Source of the DNA: Elmis aenea | Lineage: Eukaryota > Arthropoda > Insecta > Coleoptera > Elmidae | Length of the DNA stretch: 64,000 bases | Direction: 5' to 3' | Assembly: GCA_947652605.1 (NCBI GenBank) | Contig: OX393577.1 | Location: forward strand, 56,754,108-56,818,107 | Part shown: positions 1 through 11,291 of the stretch, piece after piece | How positions within the stretch are numbered: position 1 is the stretch's first letter | How the letters are laid out: every line of letters begins with the position of its first letter | Made by a program: the position numbers and the translations under genes | The notes under the pieces: generated by a model | What the model saw: the letters and a program-made list of their open reading frames with translations, nothing else | What the model was told of the DNA's origin: nothing | Databases searched by the model: none

Positions 1-1379
1 TGGACTGAGCGGCATTTTCTTACCAATATTAATATAATTTTTCAATATGTGCCTGGCACAATAAACATTAAATAATTTATGTCCACAATATTTTTTTTAA
101 TATAAGGACAAAATTAAGTTATCAAAAAATAAATAAATCTAAAGTTCATCGCTTTGAAATAAATACAAAACCGTTTATTACTGAAAAGGGAAAAAAAGCT
201 TTCTGTTAATATAGAAGACATTCAGGATTTCCTGAAAATAACAACTTTTTCGATGGTCTCGGAATCAAAGCGATGTCTAAACAATACAATATCGCCATTT
301 AATACTGCATGACAATATCAACAGCAAGGTAATTTCTTCACAAGTTTTTTTTAATTAACTCTCACAAAAGATGAGTTCACACACACGACCATAACCACAT
401 GCAAAACCAAGTCAGCAAAACCACGTGCAAAACCATAAGTGTAAACGGTCTTCAAGTGTTTTAAATACTGACTGTTTTTGTTTTTTGACCTTCAAATTTT
501 AACAACAGCGTTATAAAATGTTGTAAGGGGCTCTTTTAAATAGATTAGTTTTATTGAAATTAGACGCCCTTGTCTCTCTTATGGTGAGCTTCAAATTTTT
601 GACACGCTTGGTATTTTTATGCCTTAAATCTTGTTGGAGTGTTGTTACTTTTATCCTAGAATAAAAAAATCTAAAAATAATGTCACCTTAACGATAACTG
701 GTGTTATCTGCTTGACTGCTAAATGGATATTGTCGCATTGATAATATAGACACTGATTGTTTAACCTTTTAACATATGGCTGCAGATTTATCTCTAAGAA
801 ATTGCGTGTTGATTTTAAAACAAAAACATTTTTTTCACGATTTTACGTGTTCACCTGAATATTAAGGGAAATTAATCTTGCTTGAATAATATTACAGTAT
901 TGAAAAATTATTGCCTGCAAACACGCACACATTTATTTTTTTATTGTGTCCTGGATAGTTATTACAATTACAAAATATGCATGTGGTATTAACAAAATGT
1001 GTACAATATTAGTAGTTCGCTTTCAGTTATTTCATGTTATTCTACTATTTGTTGTCAGGGTTTTATTCACAATTTTCATACAGTTTACAATGATCATTTA
1101 TATCGGTTATCGTGAACAGTATGGGGATTTCATAAACTGTAAGTCAAAATGAATTAAGAGCAACTATTCTATGAAAAAATATCTAGATAAAAATTATTAG
1201 CGCTAGTTGATCTACTTTTGACGTTTATATGGCAATCATGTGGGTTAACTTGGACGGCCACAGAGTAGCAAAGCGTAGTATTATTAAAGTTGGCCATGGT
1301 TTGTAGTGAGCCTTAAACAATTGTAAGTTTTTAAATTTAATGTATTTTTGTAAAGCTATCTATGTTTCGAACTTCGTTT
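1..1379. other. AT-rich stretch without a recognisable gene
   Basis: The only open frames are short (68 residues or less) and low in complexity. I see no domain, RNA gene or clear repeat. It flanks the first piggyBac-like relic. Confidence 0.6.
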
Positions 1380-1475
1380 TTAACCCTTTCAGCCCTGACT
1401 ACTTTTTTATTAGAAATGCCCGTATGCCGGGCTATTTTAGACGTTTGCGGAATCGTACGGCCTTCGTCATTGTAC

Positions 1476-1835
1476 CAAATTGTCTTCGGCAAAATACGTT
1501 CCTCGGTCTCACTACTCGAATATTATACGTAATCATCAACACTTAGAAATAAAAATACATATTCGATTTTATCTGTTTATTTTCAAAAAATTATAATCAA
1601 AAATGTTTGTTAGTAATTACGTTTACAATGATAAATTTCGAAACAGGAAATTATCAAATTGTCTTCGGCAAACTACGTTCCGCGGTCTCACTACTCGAAT
1701 ATTATACGTAATGATCAACACTGTTAGAAATCAAAATGCATATTCAATTTTTTCTGTTTATTTTCAAAAAATTATAATTAAATATGTTTGTTAGTAATTA
1801 CGTTTACAATGATAAATTTCGAAACAGGAATTATG
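1476..1835. repeat. Two-copy tandem duplication, about 180-bp unit
   Basis: A block starting CAAATTGTCTTCGGCAAA at 1476 recurs at about 1655, then runs through the same downstream text (ACTACTCGAATATTATACGT, later GTTTGTTAGTAATTACG). The period is 179-181 bp and the copies differ at scattered positions. The duplication lies inside the piggyBac-like relic. Confidence 0.8.
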
Positions 1836-1930
1836 CAAAGAGGAGCATTGCAATCCTTGCAATAATACGACGTTTCTTTTCTTTTATCATGCTTACTACA
1901 AACAACGCATCTCCTAACTTTTTGTTTACT
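1826..1930 (-). pseudogene. piggyBac transposase C-terminal Cys-rich relic
   Basis: Minus-strand translation gives a 32-residue stretch with CVVC, then YYCKDC and LC spacing. This is the C..C / C..C / C pattern of the zinc-binding C-terminal domain of piggyBac-family transposases. In the family this domain binds transposon-end DNA. Nothing of the catalytic DDD core is visible upstream. It is a different frame from the longer minus-strand open frame over the same bases, which has no family resemblance. Confidence 0.7.
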
Positions 1931-2239
1931 TCCTTCTTCCGTTGGAATTTTACTAAACTGTTAAATAAAATATAATAATTACCTTTGTATTTTAAAATAA
2001 AATCAACTATAAGCACAATAAACACGTTAAAACTGAGACTGACTAATGCACTGATATGCACGCGAGTTTAAACGATTTTACACGAATCTATAGAGCCTAA
2101 TAAACGTATTTTAACCTATCAAACGGACGCGTACGGTGTTCGTCGTCTAAATATAATAAGTTCGAAAAAACACGGCCTTCGGCAGTTGGTCTCAAAATTT
2201 TATTGCGGAAATATACGGTCTTCGGGCTGAAAGGGTTAA

Positions 2240-3889
2240 ATGATTTATATTTGTGGTTTCATAATGCGCGTTTAAATATTTGCTGGAAATACAAAATACA
2301 TATAGATACAGGATATCTTAAACTTGATGAAGCATGGAATATAATACACACGAAATACTTTTTTTGTGCAGAGCATATTTCATTATTTTTTTCTCATAAT
2401 TTTGCTTATAGCATGTGTATATAGCAGATTTGCAATAACGATAAAATTAACATGCGAAAGTACAATTTGGCTTGAAGCTCAGCCTGATTTAATAGCGAAT
2501 ACATGTTGATTTCCAAGTTCGTTTACTTCTGTACTGCATAATTGATCGCCTCGCCTACTTTAAATGCTAATAATATTCCCAACGCATTCTAAAACAACCC
2601 CTGTAGAGGCATACAATATATTACACTAAATAAGACTGTTCAACGAAATATTTCTATTTGGTTTACGAGACAGCCCAATAAAATCTTGAAAAAACCGCTG
2701 CGGTTGTGAATTTTAAATGAACGCAGAGATAAGTAAAATATAAGTGCCTATATCAAAAGCGGGTTTTTGTTTTAACTGTAATTTCATTTAATTGGCATTT
2801 AAGATTTAATTGTAGTAGGTACCACAACTTTTATATGAAAGATCTGAAATGATAAACACAAAAATTCTTTAAAGAAAAAAAAAACAATTTAAATAGCCAG
2901 ATTGACGATGGAATATCAAAAAAGAAAGCATTTTATAAGTACATCTCGTTTTATTTTGAATATTTTTTTTTAAATAAAGAAACTTTAAACACGATAAAAA
3001 ACAAGCAACGTATGGAAGTGTTTGCCAAAATCTATTTTATTCCGTAACTTTAGGTAAAGTATTTTATTGTAAGTTGCCAACTTTTTGAGTTGCTAAATAA
3101 GGACAACGATCACAATATTTAGTGTTTCGTTTAATTAAAGAAATAATTCTGGAGAAACTATCGTTTACATGATATTTTAGATGTGAAAACAAAATGTCTG
3201 GCTATCTTATTTAATTATGCAGTCCAATGAATAATATAAAATGAAAATTGATGTTTCACATTGTGAAAAACATGAGAAGCCTCGGACTATTCTATCAAAA
3301 TTATCTCTATAGAGCTTTTTGACAAAAAAAGTTTTTAATTTATTTTTATAAAATCTTGTTTACTTTTCTTTTAAATCACCGCAAGTGAAAATGTACATAA
3401 AGTACATTTTGCCTTGATATAGTTTTTTAACTTTAAATCCATTGAAATTGCTTTTTTCATACTGGGTTAAATTTCCATAGACGAGTTAGTTTTTTGGTTG
3501 ATATTTCCTACTCCTACAATTTTTTTTGTTTAATAATTATTAGTAAAAAATGTAATTAAGCGATAAAGAAAGACGATTCGCATCTCTCTTGATCTTAAGG
3601 AAGCACACAGGACAAAACGTCTAAAAAACAACTGTCCTTCCCAAAGTAGGACGGGGTAACCTTAATCTTATTCTAACAGGGTTTTTTAAGAATGAAACTT
3701 AAAAGAGATAAATTCCTACATGCGTAAAGTGCATATTTGGTATTTAATTGCTAGAATTTAAAATGTAAGTCTATTGAGCAATGTTTAACACTCTGGCGAC
3801 AATGAGACTCGCCAGTAGATCCCTGGCTCATAATCCTGGGACGGTGAAACCTGCCGGCAGTTCACTGTGTGTCGTTCACAGATAATGCT
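2240..3889. other. No gene seen
   Basis: AT-rich sequence with homopolymer runs. I see no coding signal, RNA gene or clear transposon ends between the piggyBac relic and the SINE. Confidence 0.55.
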
Positions 3890-3901
3890 TTCATACTTTT
3901 T

Positions 3902-4174
3902 AAAAGGGGGGTCACACACATGTTTGTTCCGCTCGCGCGGATACTGCTATAAGGGGGTTGACCCCCTCTTCAGTCGTTAGAGGTACAAGGATAATGGGTA
4001 GGGATGTGGATAGTCAAGGATGGGCAAGGATAGGTGAAAGTACTGCCACAGCATTTGCCTTAACTATAGAGGAAACCACCTGAAACCTCTACAATGACAG
4101 TCGGCCCTGGAAATCGAACCTAGGACCTCCCGATTACAAGTTAGGTTGTTTTACCAACCAGCCACCAAGCTTGG
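3902..4174 (-). mobile_element. tRNA-derived SINE, copy 1
   Basis: Read on the minus strand, the element starts with a tRNA-like head: a TGGCTGGTTGG A-box-like motif and GGTTCGATTTC near the RNA polymerase III B box. A shared body follows (GGTTTCAGGTGGTTTCCTCT, later an AACGACTGAAGAGGGG tail). It is flanked by a perfect 12-bp target duplication, TTCATACTTTTT, at 3890-3901 and 4175-4186, which proves retroposition and sets the borders. Two more copies lie at 13401 and 17220. Mobilisation would depend on a LINE reverse transcriptase. Confidence 0.88.
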
Positions 4175-4567
4175 TTCATACTTTTTGAATCGCCTATAGA
4201 GAAGGCAAATTAATTAGTGGGACCTGCGCGCGGGTCAAAACCTAGATATATGACGAAATTTAATAGAAATGCATGTTTAATTTTTTTAACACATTTTATT
4301 TAAGAAAACTGCTACAAAAACAAATGTTTTGATAATTGTTATAAATAATGATAGTAATAAAGTATATGTAATAAACTATTTCTAATTATTTTTGTTGTTA
4401 AAAATAATAACAGTAATAATAGAGTAAATAGAACAAAATATTTCCAGTTATTTTAGTTAACTAAGAAGGCACAAAGTGGTCAGGAGTTTCTTGATTTTCG
4501 CTCCATCCCTAATGAATATACATTGAAAACAATAAGCCGTCGCCAACGTGCTGAATTGGTTTACATG

Positions 4568-5113
4568 AGTTAATTACACAAGAAGAAACTACGCAAGAAA
4601 GAAATTATTACACAGGAAAAAAATTTCACACTGATTGTGAGTTAGTTAAACATTTTTACACAAGCTATAAAATAATACCTGAAAGTATTCAAAAACCGGC
4701 TGGTTACCTATACTTTATATTCATTTCGTTCGATAATTCGATACTCATCTAACAAATCTCTTTAATCCACTTAAGAACTTCAAAGAATTGTTTAATTTGA
4801 TGTGACAATTAAATACCAATATATTTTAATTGAAACTAAGAAAAGTATTAAGAAATATTGAAAAGTAAAGTATAAATGGAAGCCGGTAAAGTATTTCATT
4901 TTGTAATTTATACAAACATAGCATCAAATTTTATCATAAAAATTAAAAACTTAAAAAAAAATAATTAAAAAATTTTCAATAGGATACCTATTCGTGTAAA
5001 ATTTTAAATTTGTGTATTTTTTTCGTTGAGGAAATTTATTCGTTGTGTAATTGTTTCCCTGTGTAATTTTTGTGTTGTGTAATTTTATCACTTGTAATTT
5101 CTTCTTTTGTAAT
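4568..5113. repeat. Inverted-repeat element with ATTACACA-type iterons
   Basis: The left end (4568-4630) and the reverse complement of the right end (about 5040-5113) align over about 60 bp. Both are built from repeated AATTACACA / TTACACAGG words separated by A-rich spacers. I see no protein and no clear target duplication, so the superfamily is unassigned. Confidence 0.55.
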
Positions 5114-5399
5114 TACATCTTACATATTGGTAATTCTGAACCTCTCTGAACTTTGATGACATGTAATTAAATGAGCAATTCGTACGATGTTCTGCTGATG
5201 TTTTTGAAACAGAACTCCACAAAAATATTTTTAAAATTATGCTTACTTTAGAAAAAGTTAATACTAGCTCTTTAATTGCTGCCGTAGACGATAAAATCTG
5301 TATTATTAACACTAGCACTACTGGACCAGTCATTCTGGTTTAAAACTGTTAATATCAAAAAATATCAATGTAGATTACATTTCTTACCTGAATAATGTA

Positions 5400-5619
5400 C
5401 AGGGTGGTCCAAATTTGAACAGTAACGAAGAAATGACGCATTATAAATATGACAAAAAAACGTTTTTTTCTAGTAACTAAAAAACCGGAAATTATAGAAT
5501 ATTTTAGAAAACGGTTTTGAGTTTGTCTTAAAAAGCTGCACGGTTTTGTAAATTAAACGTTTCTCTATCTTGACTATTAAGCGACATTTTCATATAATCC
5601 CATCGAATTTGGATCACTG
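5400..5619. mobile_element. Short MITE with CAGGGTGGTCC ends
   Basis: A 220-bp non-coding element with ends CAGGGTGGTCCAAATT and AATTTGGATCACTG, flanked by TA at 5398-5399 and 5620-5621. The interior matches the arm sequence of the large palindrome at 19036-20285 (the MITE has ACCGGAAATTATAGAAT, the palindrome ACCGGAAATGATAGAAT). It is therefore a compact member of the same family. TA flanks suggest Tc1/mariner-type mobilisation. Confidence 0.75.
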
Positions 5620-5621
5620 TA

Positions 5622-6472
5622 TATTTTTTTGTTGTAACAGACTATTCGATCAATTGGTAAATAATACATAACGTATTTTTTAACCCTTCGTAGTCATATG
5701 TCGAGCAGAGTTAGAAACAGTACAAAGTGCCATTTCAAGTCCAAGGTCTGCTGGTAGTTCTTATGTTCAATTTCAATGGCACCTTCGGCAAAGATTTCAT
5801 GGCGGCAATGCGCATAAACGTCTTTTAATTCTTTCCTATTTGTCGTTTCTCGAAAAGTGGATGTTTACGTCTAAGATTTAACTGATTGTCTTTTTACTTG
5901 AACTAAAGCGTCGACTTTTAAAATTAAATAATAAAAAGTTCCGACGTTAGCCGACTCAACAACCGTCGCACGTACTTTTCGCCAATTTGTTTAAAACTTC
6001 GGCAATTTAAAATAAATATAAACCATTTCTATCTAGCATTAAGACAATTAGGAACTGTTTGGAATAGTAATGTTGTTAATTGTGCAGTACGTATTTTAGA
6101 AACGTCAAGCACGTCAAATACGAATTAAATACGTTTGTGTATGGAGTTAAATTTGTCCGAGAATTGTCACCTTCATCGTTGATACCTGCCACAGCGCGAT
6201 TGTTTGAAAAATGATTGCTGTCATTGATTTTAATTGTCGCCGTGTTTCAATCGGAGCAAACGTTATCATTATTTTGTCGGGGTAATTTTTTACTCCAGTT
6301 TAAGCGTTTATTGGTATGTGGCACATAAATCACCATAGGGGTCCATATGTCACCCAATAACCTTCGCTTTGTCAAATACTGATTATACGTCTTGCAATGT
6401 TCAATTTTGACCTACTATGTATTTTGATGGTAAAAATGTCCAAATGAAAAAATTTAATGGTAATATTTTAAA
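5622..6472. other. No gene seen
   Basis: AT-rich non-coding sequence. A TTAACCCTTCGTAG word at about 5682 resembles a piggyBac-type end, but I found no partner end. Confidence 0.45.
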
Positions 6473-7189
6473 AGTTGTATAATATCTCCCATTATTATTC
6501 TAAAAAGTAGTGTGTTTAGGTTTTTTGTAGAGAATAAAATTCTGTCTACAGCATCATTCCAAAAGTCTGCAAGTCTGCAACAAATCGGAATTTTTTTTTT
6601 AATCGATTTTATTCCTGATAAAAGTTGGTGGATGGTCTAAAACTAATTTTAAGATGAAGAAAAGTTGAATAACAAGTTATAGTACACTAGATTTTTGAAA
6701 TATTCACAGCATTAAAGTGCCCTTATTTTAAAAGATGCAATTTTTTTTATAAGAAAAAGTTATTTAGAATCTAAAAATAAGGCTGGATTTAAATTTTGAC
6801 GGTCAAATTCCAATTTTTATTTTATAAGAAATTTTAACATTCACAAAGTTTGCAACAAATGGAAAAGTTTTTTATTCCAAATTTTTAATTTTTAGATGAA
6901 AAAAAGTTTAATGAAAAGTCATAGGACTCTATTCTAGATTTAACGATTTTTGAAATATTTATTGAACCTTTTTTATCTTAAAATTGGTTTTAGATTATTC
7001 ACCAACTTTTATCAGGAATAAAATTTTCTGAGAAATCGATAATAAAAAACCTTTCTATTTGTTGCAGACTTTGAATGTTAAAATTTCTTAAAAAATAAAA
7101 ATTGGAATTTGACCGTCCAAATACTAATTCAGCCTTATCTTGATATTCTAAATACCTTTTTCCTATACAATCTTTTTGTATCTCTTTAA

Positions 7190-7849
7190 CCCTCCAGTGC
7201 TAACATGCGGTCTCACAGACCGACCCCCCAATTTTATCCCCGAAACTAGATAACGCGTGTGAGGAGGGGGTTGGGCTCATCGCAATCTTCATAATATTTA
7301 CTTATCGACCAGCTCTCGCAGTGGCAAGCGTTTTTTTTAGCGATTTTTGCCAGTTTTTTTACGTATTTCGGTCTCGCAGACCCGTGTTAGTATTGATGTT
7401 ACTAATTGGATTATTATTACCATTACGTAAAACTTTGTTGGAGAAGAAACTAACTGTGGTAGGCACAATAAAAAATAACAAACGAGAAATAGCCTATGAT
7501 TTTAATAGTCTTGATGAAAATACGGGAAAACCACAAATTATTATGATGTACAATGTACAAAGTCTGGTGTTGATATAGTTGACGAACTATGCGCAGGCTA
7601 TAACTGCGCTAGAAATACGAGAAGGTGGCCTATGGTAATTTTTTATCGTATACTAAACATAGCTGCCACAAACGCATTTGCAGCATTTAATTCAAAGAGT
7701 CCAGATTCAAATATGCTTCGAAGGTTTTTTTTTTAATATAAAGCACACTTAGAATTTAAATAATACTTATAAAATAAGCTTTGGATGAATTCGGTCCCAC
7801 AGACCGATGTTAGTACTCGCGTTACAAAAATCATGTTAGTACTGGAGGG
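7190..7849 (+). mobile_element. piggyBac-like element, internally deleted
   Basis: The element is bounded by TTAA at 7186-7189 and 7850-7853, with inverted ends CCCTCCAGTGCTAACATG and, on the other end read inward, CCCTCCAGTACTAACATG. GGTCTCACAGACCG-like motifs recur near 7209, 7370 and 7791. It is 660 bp long and carries a transposase fragment on the plus strand, so it is a deleted piggyBac copy. It interrupts the right arm of the palindrome at 6549-8047. Confidence 0.87.
7432..7708 (+). pseudogene. piggyBac transposase fragment, frameshifted
   Basis: The frame opening at about 7432 reads LLEKKLTVVGTIKNNKREI, the 'vGT.+kNk+eiP' block of the piggyBac DDE domain (DDE_Tnp_1_7). About 80 bp on comes a KPQIIMMYN block. 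The reading then continues in another frame as GVDIVDELCAGYNCARN, RRWPM and NAFAAFNS, matching the 'K.GVD..D.....Y...R.T.RWP' block that carries a late catalytic Asp. At least one frameshift separates the blocks, and the N-terminus and Cys-rich C-terminus are absent. The gene is dead. Confidence 0.82.
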
Positions 7850-8134
7850 TTAACTAAGGGCACTTTACTCTTGAGAATATTTCAAAAATCGCTAAAATCT
7901 AGTGTCCTATGACTTTTTAATGAACTTTTTTTTATCTTAATATTAGTTTTAGACCATGCACCAACTTTTGTCTATTTAAATAAAATTTGTTGAGAAATCA
8001 ATAATAAAAATCTTTCCCATTTGTTGCAGATTTTTTGAATGGCGCTGTATAAATGTAATCAATATAATTTTTAGTTTTTCAATAACTGAAAATTGAGACA
8101 ATTAATTGCAAATGCCGTTTTGACAAAAATCTGT

Positions 8135-8786
8135 AAGGCCGTGAAATTATGCTGTGACAAATGCCCATCCTAATGTCGCCTATACTGTCACTTTGACGTG
8201 AAGTTTATTCTTAATTGCCGTTTTTATTATATCACACTAGTTATTTATGTATCAAGGCCAAAAAGTGTAACTTTTTCGGCCGCGTCAGGTTTGCTGGCCG
8301 ATACGTAGTCGAGGCCAGCAAACAGGCAAGGCCGAAAAAGTACGTTTTGGCTGAGGTGCATATTACATTTTTTGTGCGATAGAATTAAAAACAATTTAAA
8401 TTATTAGTATTTTTCAAAAATATAGGTTAGAAACTACGTGACATTCTGTCACTGACAGATGACGGCGTATGTACTGCATTACCAGCCCTCTCCTTAGCAA
8501 CGGCCGTAAAAGTTACTTTTTCGGCCGTTGCTAAGGGTAACGGCCTGAAAAGTAACTTTTACGGCCGTTGCTAAGGATAGGGCCGGTAATGCAGTACTTT
8601 ATGGTTGCTAACGCGTCCGTCAAACAGCTGTTTCTAGTACTATCGCAGAAAAATTTATTTTACACAATAAGTTATATGTTTTCATTGAAACAAAAGTGAT
8701 ACGAAGATTACATGTAAACTTCGCCTCAAAGTGACAGCATAAGCGACATTAGGATGTACAGTTGCACAGCATAATTCCAAGGCCTT
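8135..8786. repeat. Palindromic element with GC-rich inner hairpins
   Basis: Arms at about 8135-8207 and 8715-8786 are inverted copies (AATTATGCTGTG, CCTAATGTCGC, GTCACTTTGA). Inside are two further palindromes, at about 8260-8350 and 8475-8600. Both are built around AAGTTACTTTTTCGGCC and GGCCGTTGCTAAGG words. No protein is encoded. It lies in the loop of the outer element at 6473-8943. Confidence 0.7.
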
Positions 8787-8943
8787 ATAGATTTTTTAAA
8801 AACTGATTTTAAAATTTTCCCTTCTATCAGTTATTGGAGAAAATTATTATTGCTTACATTTATACCCACTGACTTTTTTTTTCTACAAAAAACCTAGATA
8901 CACTTTTTTCTAAAATAATTAGGGGAGATATTACACAACCTTA

Positions 8944-11173
8944 CAATTCAACACCGTGTTTAAGTATTTAGCTTAGGTAGATGTCACCTATGTTGGGGTG
9001 TACAATACGTTTTTATAACAGTTTTTTGTAACCTTTTAAATCACAGCTTTTAAAATAGGTATAATAACAAGAGAGAAAAGGTTTTGTGGAGTGAATTATT
9101 AAACAATAAACGAGTTAGTCAGATAATTAGTGTAGCTAGTTACTGACGTGAATATTATGCCGCTTTTACAAATATTTACTTCCGCTTTTCAATCTTTTTC
9201 GCTTTCACTGTCCCAGGAGGAAAATAAACCATATATTCGAGCAGGGTGGTGCCAAGGAGTGGGCGAACGGGGAATTTTTCGGTGTTTTATTAGCCACACA
9301 CGAATGTCTCCGGGTTAGAGTGAGTTTGTATGAACCGGAGGTACAGGTTTCACAGAAATCGGCCTATAAAAGCGTTGAATGAAAAAAAAAACTTACGAAG
9401 AAAATGTTTTAAGAAAATTATAACTGTGCAGAAATGTTTTTTTATAGTCTTCATAAATGCTAGGTAAATTGTAGCCAATAAAGCTAATTCTAAACCTTCC
9501 TTACATCCATAAGCGCTTAAACCCTGCTCAAAACCGTAATAAATTATAATTGGATATTGCTTTTGCTCTATTTTTTAACTGTTTTTATTATTTTAAGACT
9601 TTAATAAACTACGTTATAACGGTTTTGACGACTAGATCTCGAATAAATCATATGAAGGGGCAAATTTTTATTTCACTGCCTTCTAGTTAAATTTTAAAAT
9701 AATACACATAGTGTTTGTTTTTTTCTGTACATTTAGATACATTTGAACATGCATAGGTAAATAAATTTTTCTACGACCACCAATGTAAATAACTCTTACC
9801 GTACAGCCTGCATGCATAGTAACTAAGTTATCACGCACTGTAAGCAAAACGCACACTTGCTTAGAGATGCCAAAGTAGGCTTACGTCAAAATTGACAAGA
9901 CAACGTAATTACATGTGTATATTGGCCAAAACGCCGTTAAAACCGTAGATATTATGTGATCGTAGAAAAAGTAAGCTACATAAAACGAGTTGTAAAGCAA
10001 TTATGCACTCGTGAAAATACGCAGTATGCTTCTTACAAATCTTGTTCTGTAATATACTATTAATAACATACCTATAAATACTACATTTAAAAAAATGTAT
10101 TTTGAAAATTAAACTAATTGTTGACTTTTTAAAACAAACATGTTTTAGGTAATTTCTTAGTATTGCGACTGGGTCATCGATCAAATAGAAAAATAATAAA
10201 TATTTAATTTGGATTGTATTGCTTGTTAATGGTTATTAATGACCATGTTTGTCTTAAGCGCGTTTTAACATTAGCTTTATGCTTTCAAATGTTCTCTTTA
10301 ATTAACAACGATAAAAATAAGTCGCACGACATTCATCACCCCCTTAATTTCCGCCAGTCAGCTTACAAAATGTATTTGTCAACTGGTAAACAGAACAAAA
10401 ACGTTGAGCTTAATTTTATATTTTGTTTTATATCAAGTCAGCGCTGTAAGTATTATGGGTATGTATAAAACAGTTTCCTGGAACGACCGGACATGTCCCA
10501 AACAGAGAATAGGGTCGTCTGATAAATATCTCTTTCGTTAAATTTGCTCCAATCGAATGTAAAAGGATCGGACGCTTTGGTTAGTGCCTTTGGTGATAGA
10601 TGCTATAATTTCCAGGCGTTTTAGTGATGATATTGAACCAATAACAATTTGACTGTGCGAGACCTGTCTACCAGTCAACGGCTGCTAATGTAATTTCCGA
10701 ATTGCAGATGAGTCTAATGTTACCTCTGTAGTTGAGAATTGCTTCGTGAAAGCCGGATGCGATATGCATATCCTCTATCAATGCATGCATGTACTAACTT
10801 GCCGCTGCAATTATAGACTCATATCTCCAGCGTTTGTATCATTTAATATGGGAATATTACCACTGATCATTTCGTTAATATCCTCATGCCCAAGTTGCCG
10901 TTATCGCTAGCGCAAATCACAACATTATCAACACCTGCGATAAAAATGACAAGCAATTAAGAGTAAGTGTACATTTTCACGCTAGAAGACTGTTAGAAAC
11001 GCATTAGTAAGTCATGAGAACGTAGATCGAGTAGACAAATTTCCATGATCTAGCAAAAGTATGTTCCTTAATTTGTACAACCACAATACATGCAAATATA
11101 TTGCAAATATTAAGGCAATGTCATAATATAAGTTAATTACCTATATAAAAAATTAACATTAGTACTGCCATTT
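8944..11173. other. No gene or element recognised
   Basis: Mixed-composition sequence. Open frames of 84-91 residues at 9909-10184 and 10214-10468 have no recognisable domain and lie in AT-rich DNA. A slightly GC-richer patch near 9180-9380 gives no convincing protein. Confidence 0.5.
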
Positions 11174-11291
11174 AGAGAATTAAACGCTTTATCGGAATAA
11201 AAAAGGGGGTTACCATTATAAACAAATGAGGATCCAGAATTGAGTTAAATAAAGAAAATGTGTTCTCAAAAAATAAAATCAACGTCTACGA
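11174..11291. repeat. Left 118-bp direct repeat flanking a LINE fragment
   Basis: It starts AGAGAATTAAACGCT and ends AAATCAACGTCTACGA. A diverged copy in the same orientation lies at 12239-12362. The LINE-derived coding fragment starts within about 10 bp of its end. Confidence 0.78.

Larger units (their letters stand above)
1384..2235 (-). mobile_element. piggyBac-like element, internally deleted
   Basis: The element is bounded by TTAA at 1380-1383 and 2236-2239, the target duplicated by piggyBac transposases. Its ends are matching inverted repeats: CCCTTTCAGCCC on the left and GGGCTGAAAGGG on the right. A relic of the transposase C-terminal cysteine-rich domain lies inside on the minus strand. 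At 852 bp it is far shorter than an autonomous element of 2 kb or more, so most of the transposase gene is missing. It cannot move without transposase from elsewhere. Confidence 0.82.
6549..8047. mobile_element. Palindromic TA-flanked element, split by piggyBac
   Basis: The ends are CAGCATCATTCC on the left and the reverse complement of GGCGCTG on the right, flanked by TA at 6547-6548 and 8048-8049. The arms (AAAAGTTGGTGGATGGTCTAA on the left, its inverted counterpart on the right) run for several hundred bases. The right arm is continuous only if the TTAA-bounded block at 7190-7849 is removed. I see no coding capacity of its own. Confidence 0.72.
6473..8943. repeat. Outer palindromic element of a nested stack
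   Basis: The left arm at 6473-6535 (TTGTATAATATCTCCC...) is matched by the reverse complement of 8881-8943. A second stretch of arm, about 8050-8134, matches 8787-8876. Two other elements are inserted into it, at 6549-8047 and 8135-8786. Without them the outer element would be a palindrome of a few hundred bases. No protein belongs to this layer. Confidence 0.68.

Noticed and set aside
9909..10468. Frames of 91 and 84 residues as small host genes
   Set aside because: Composition follows the AT-rich background, and no signal peptide, domain or repeat support was seen.
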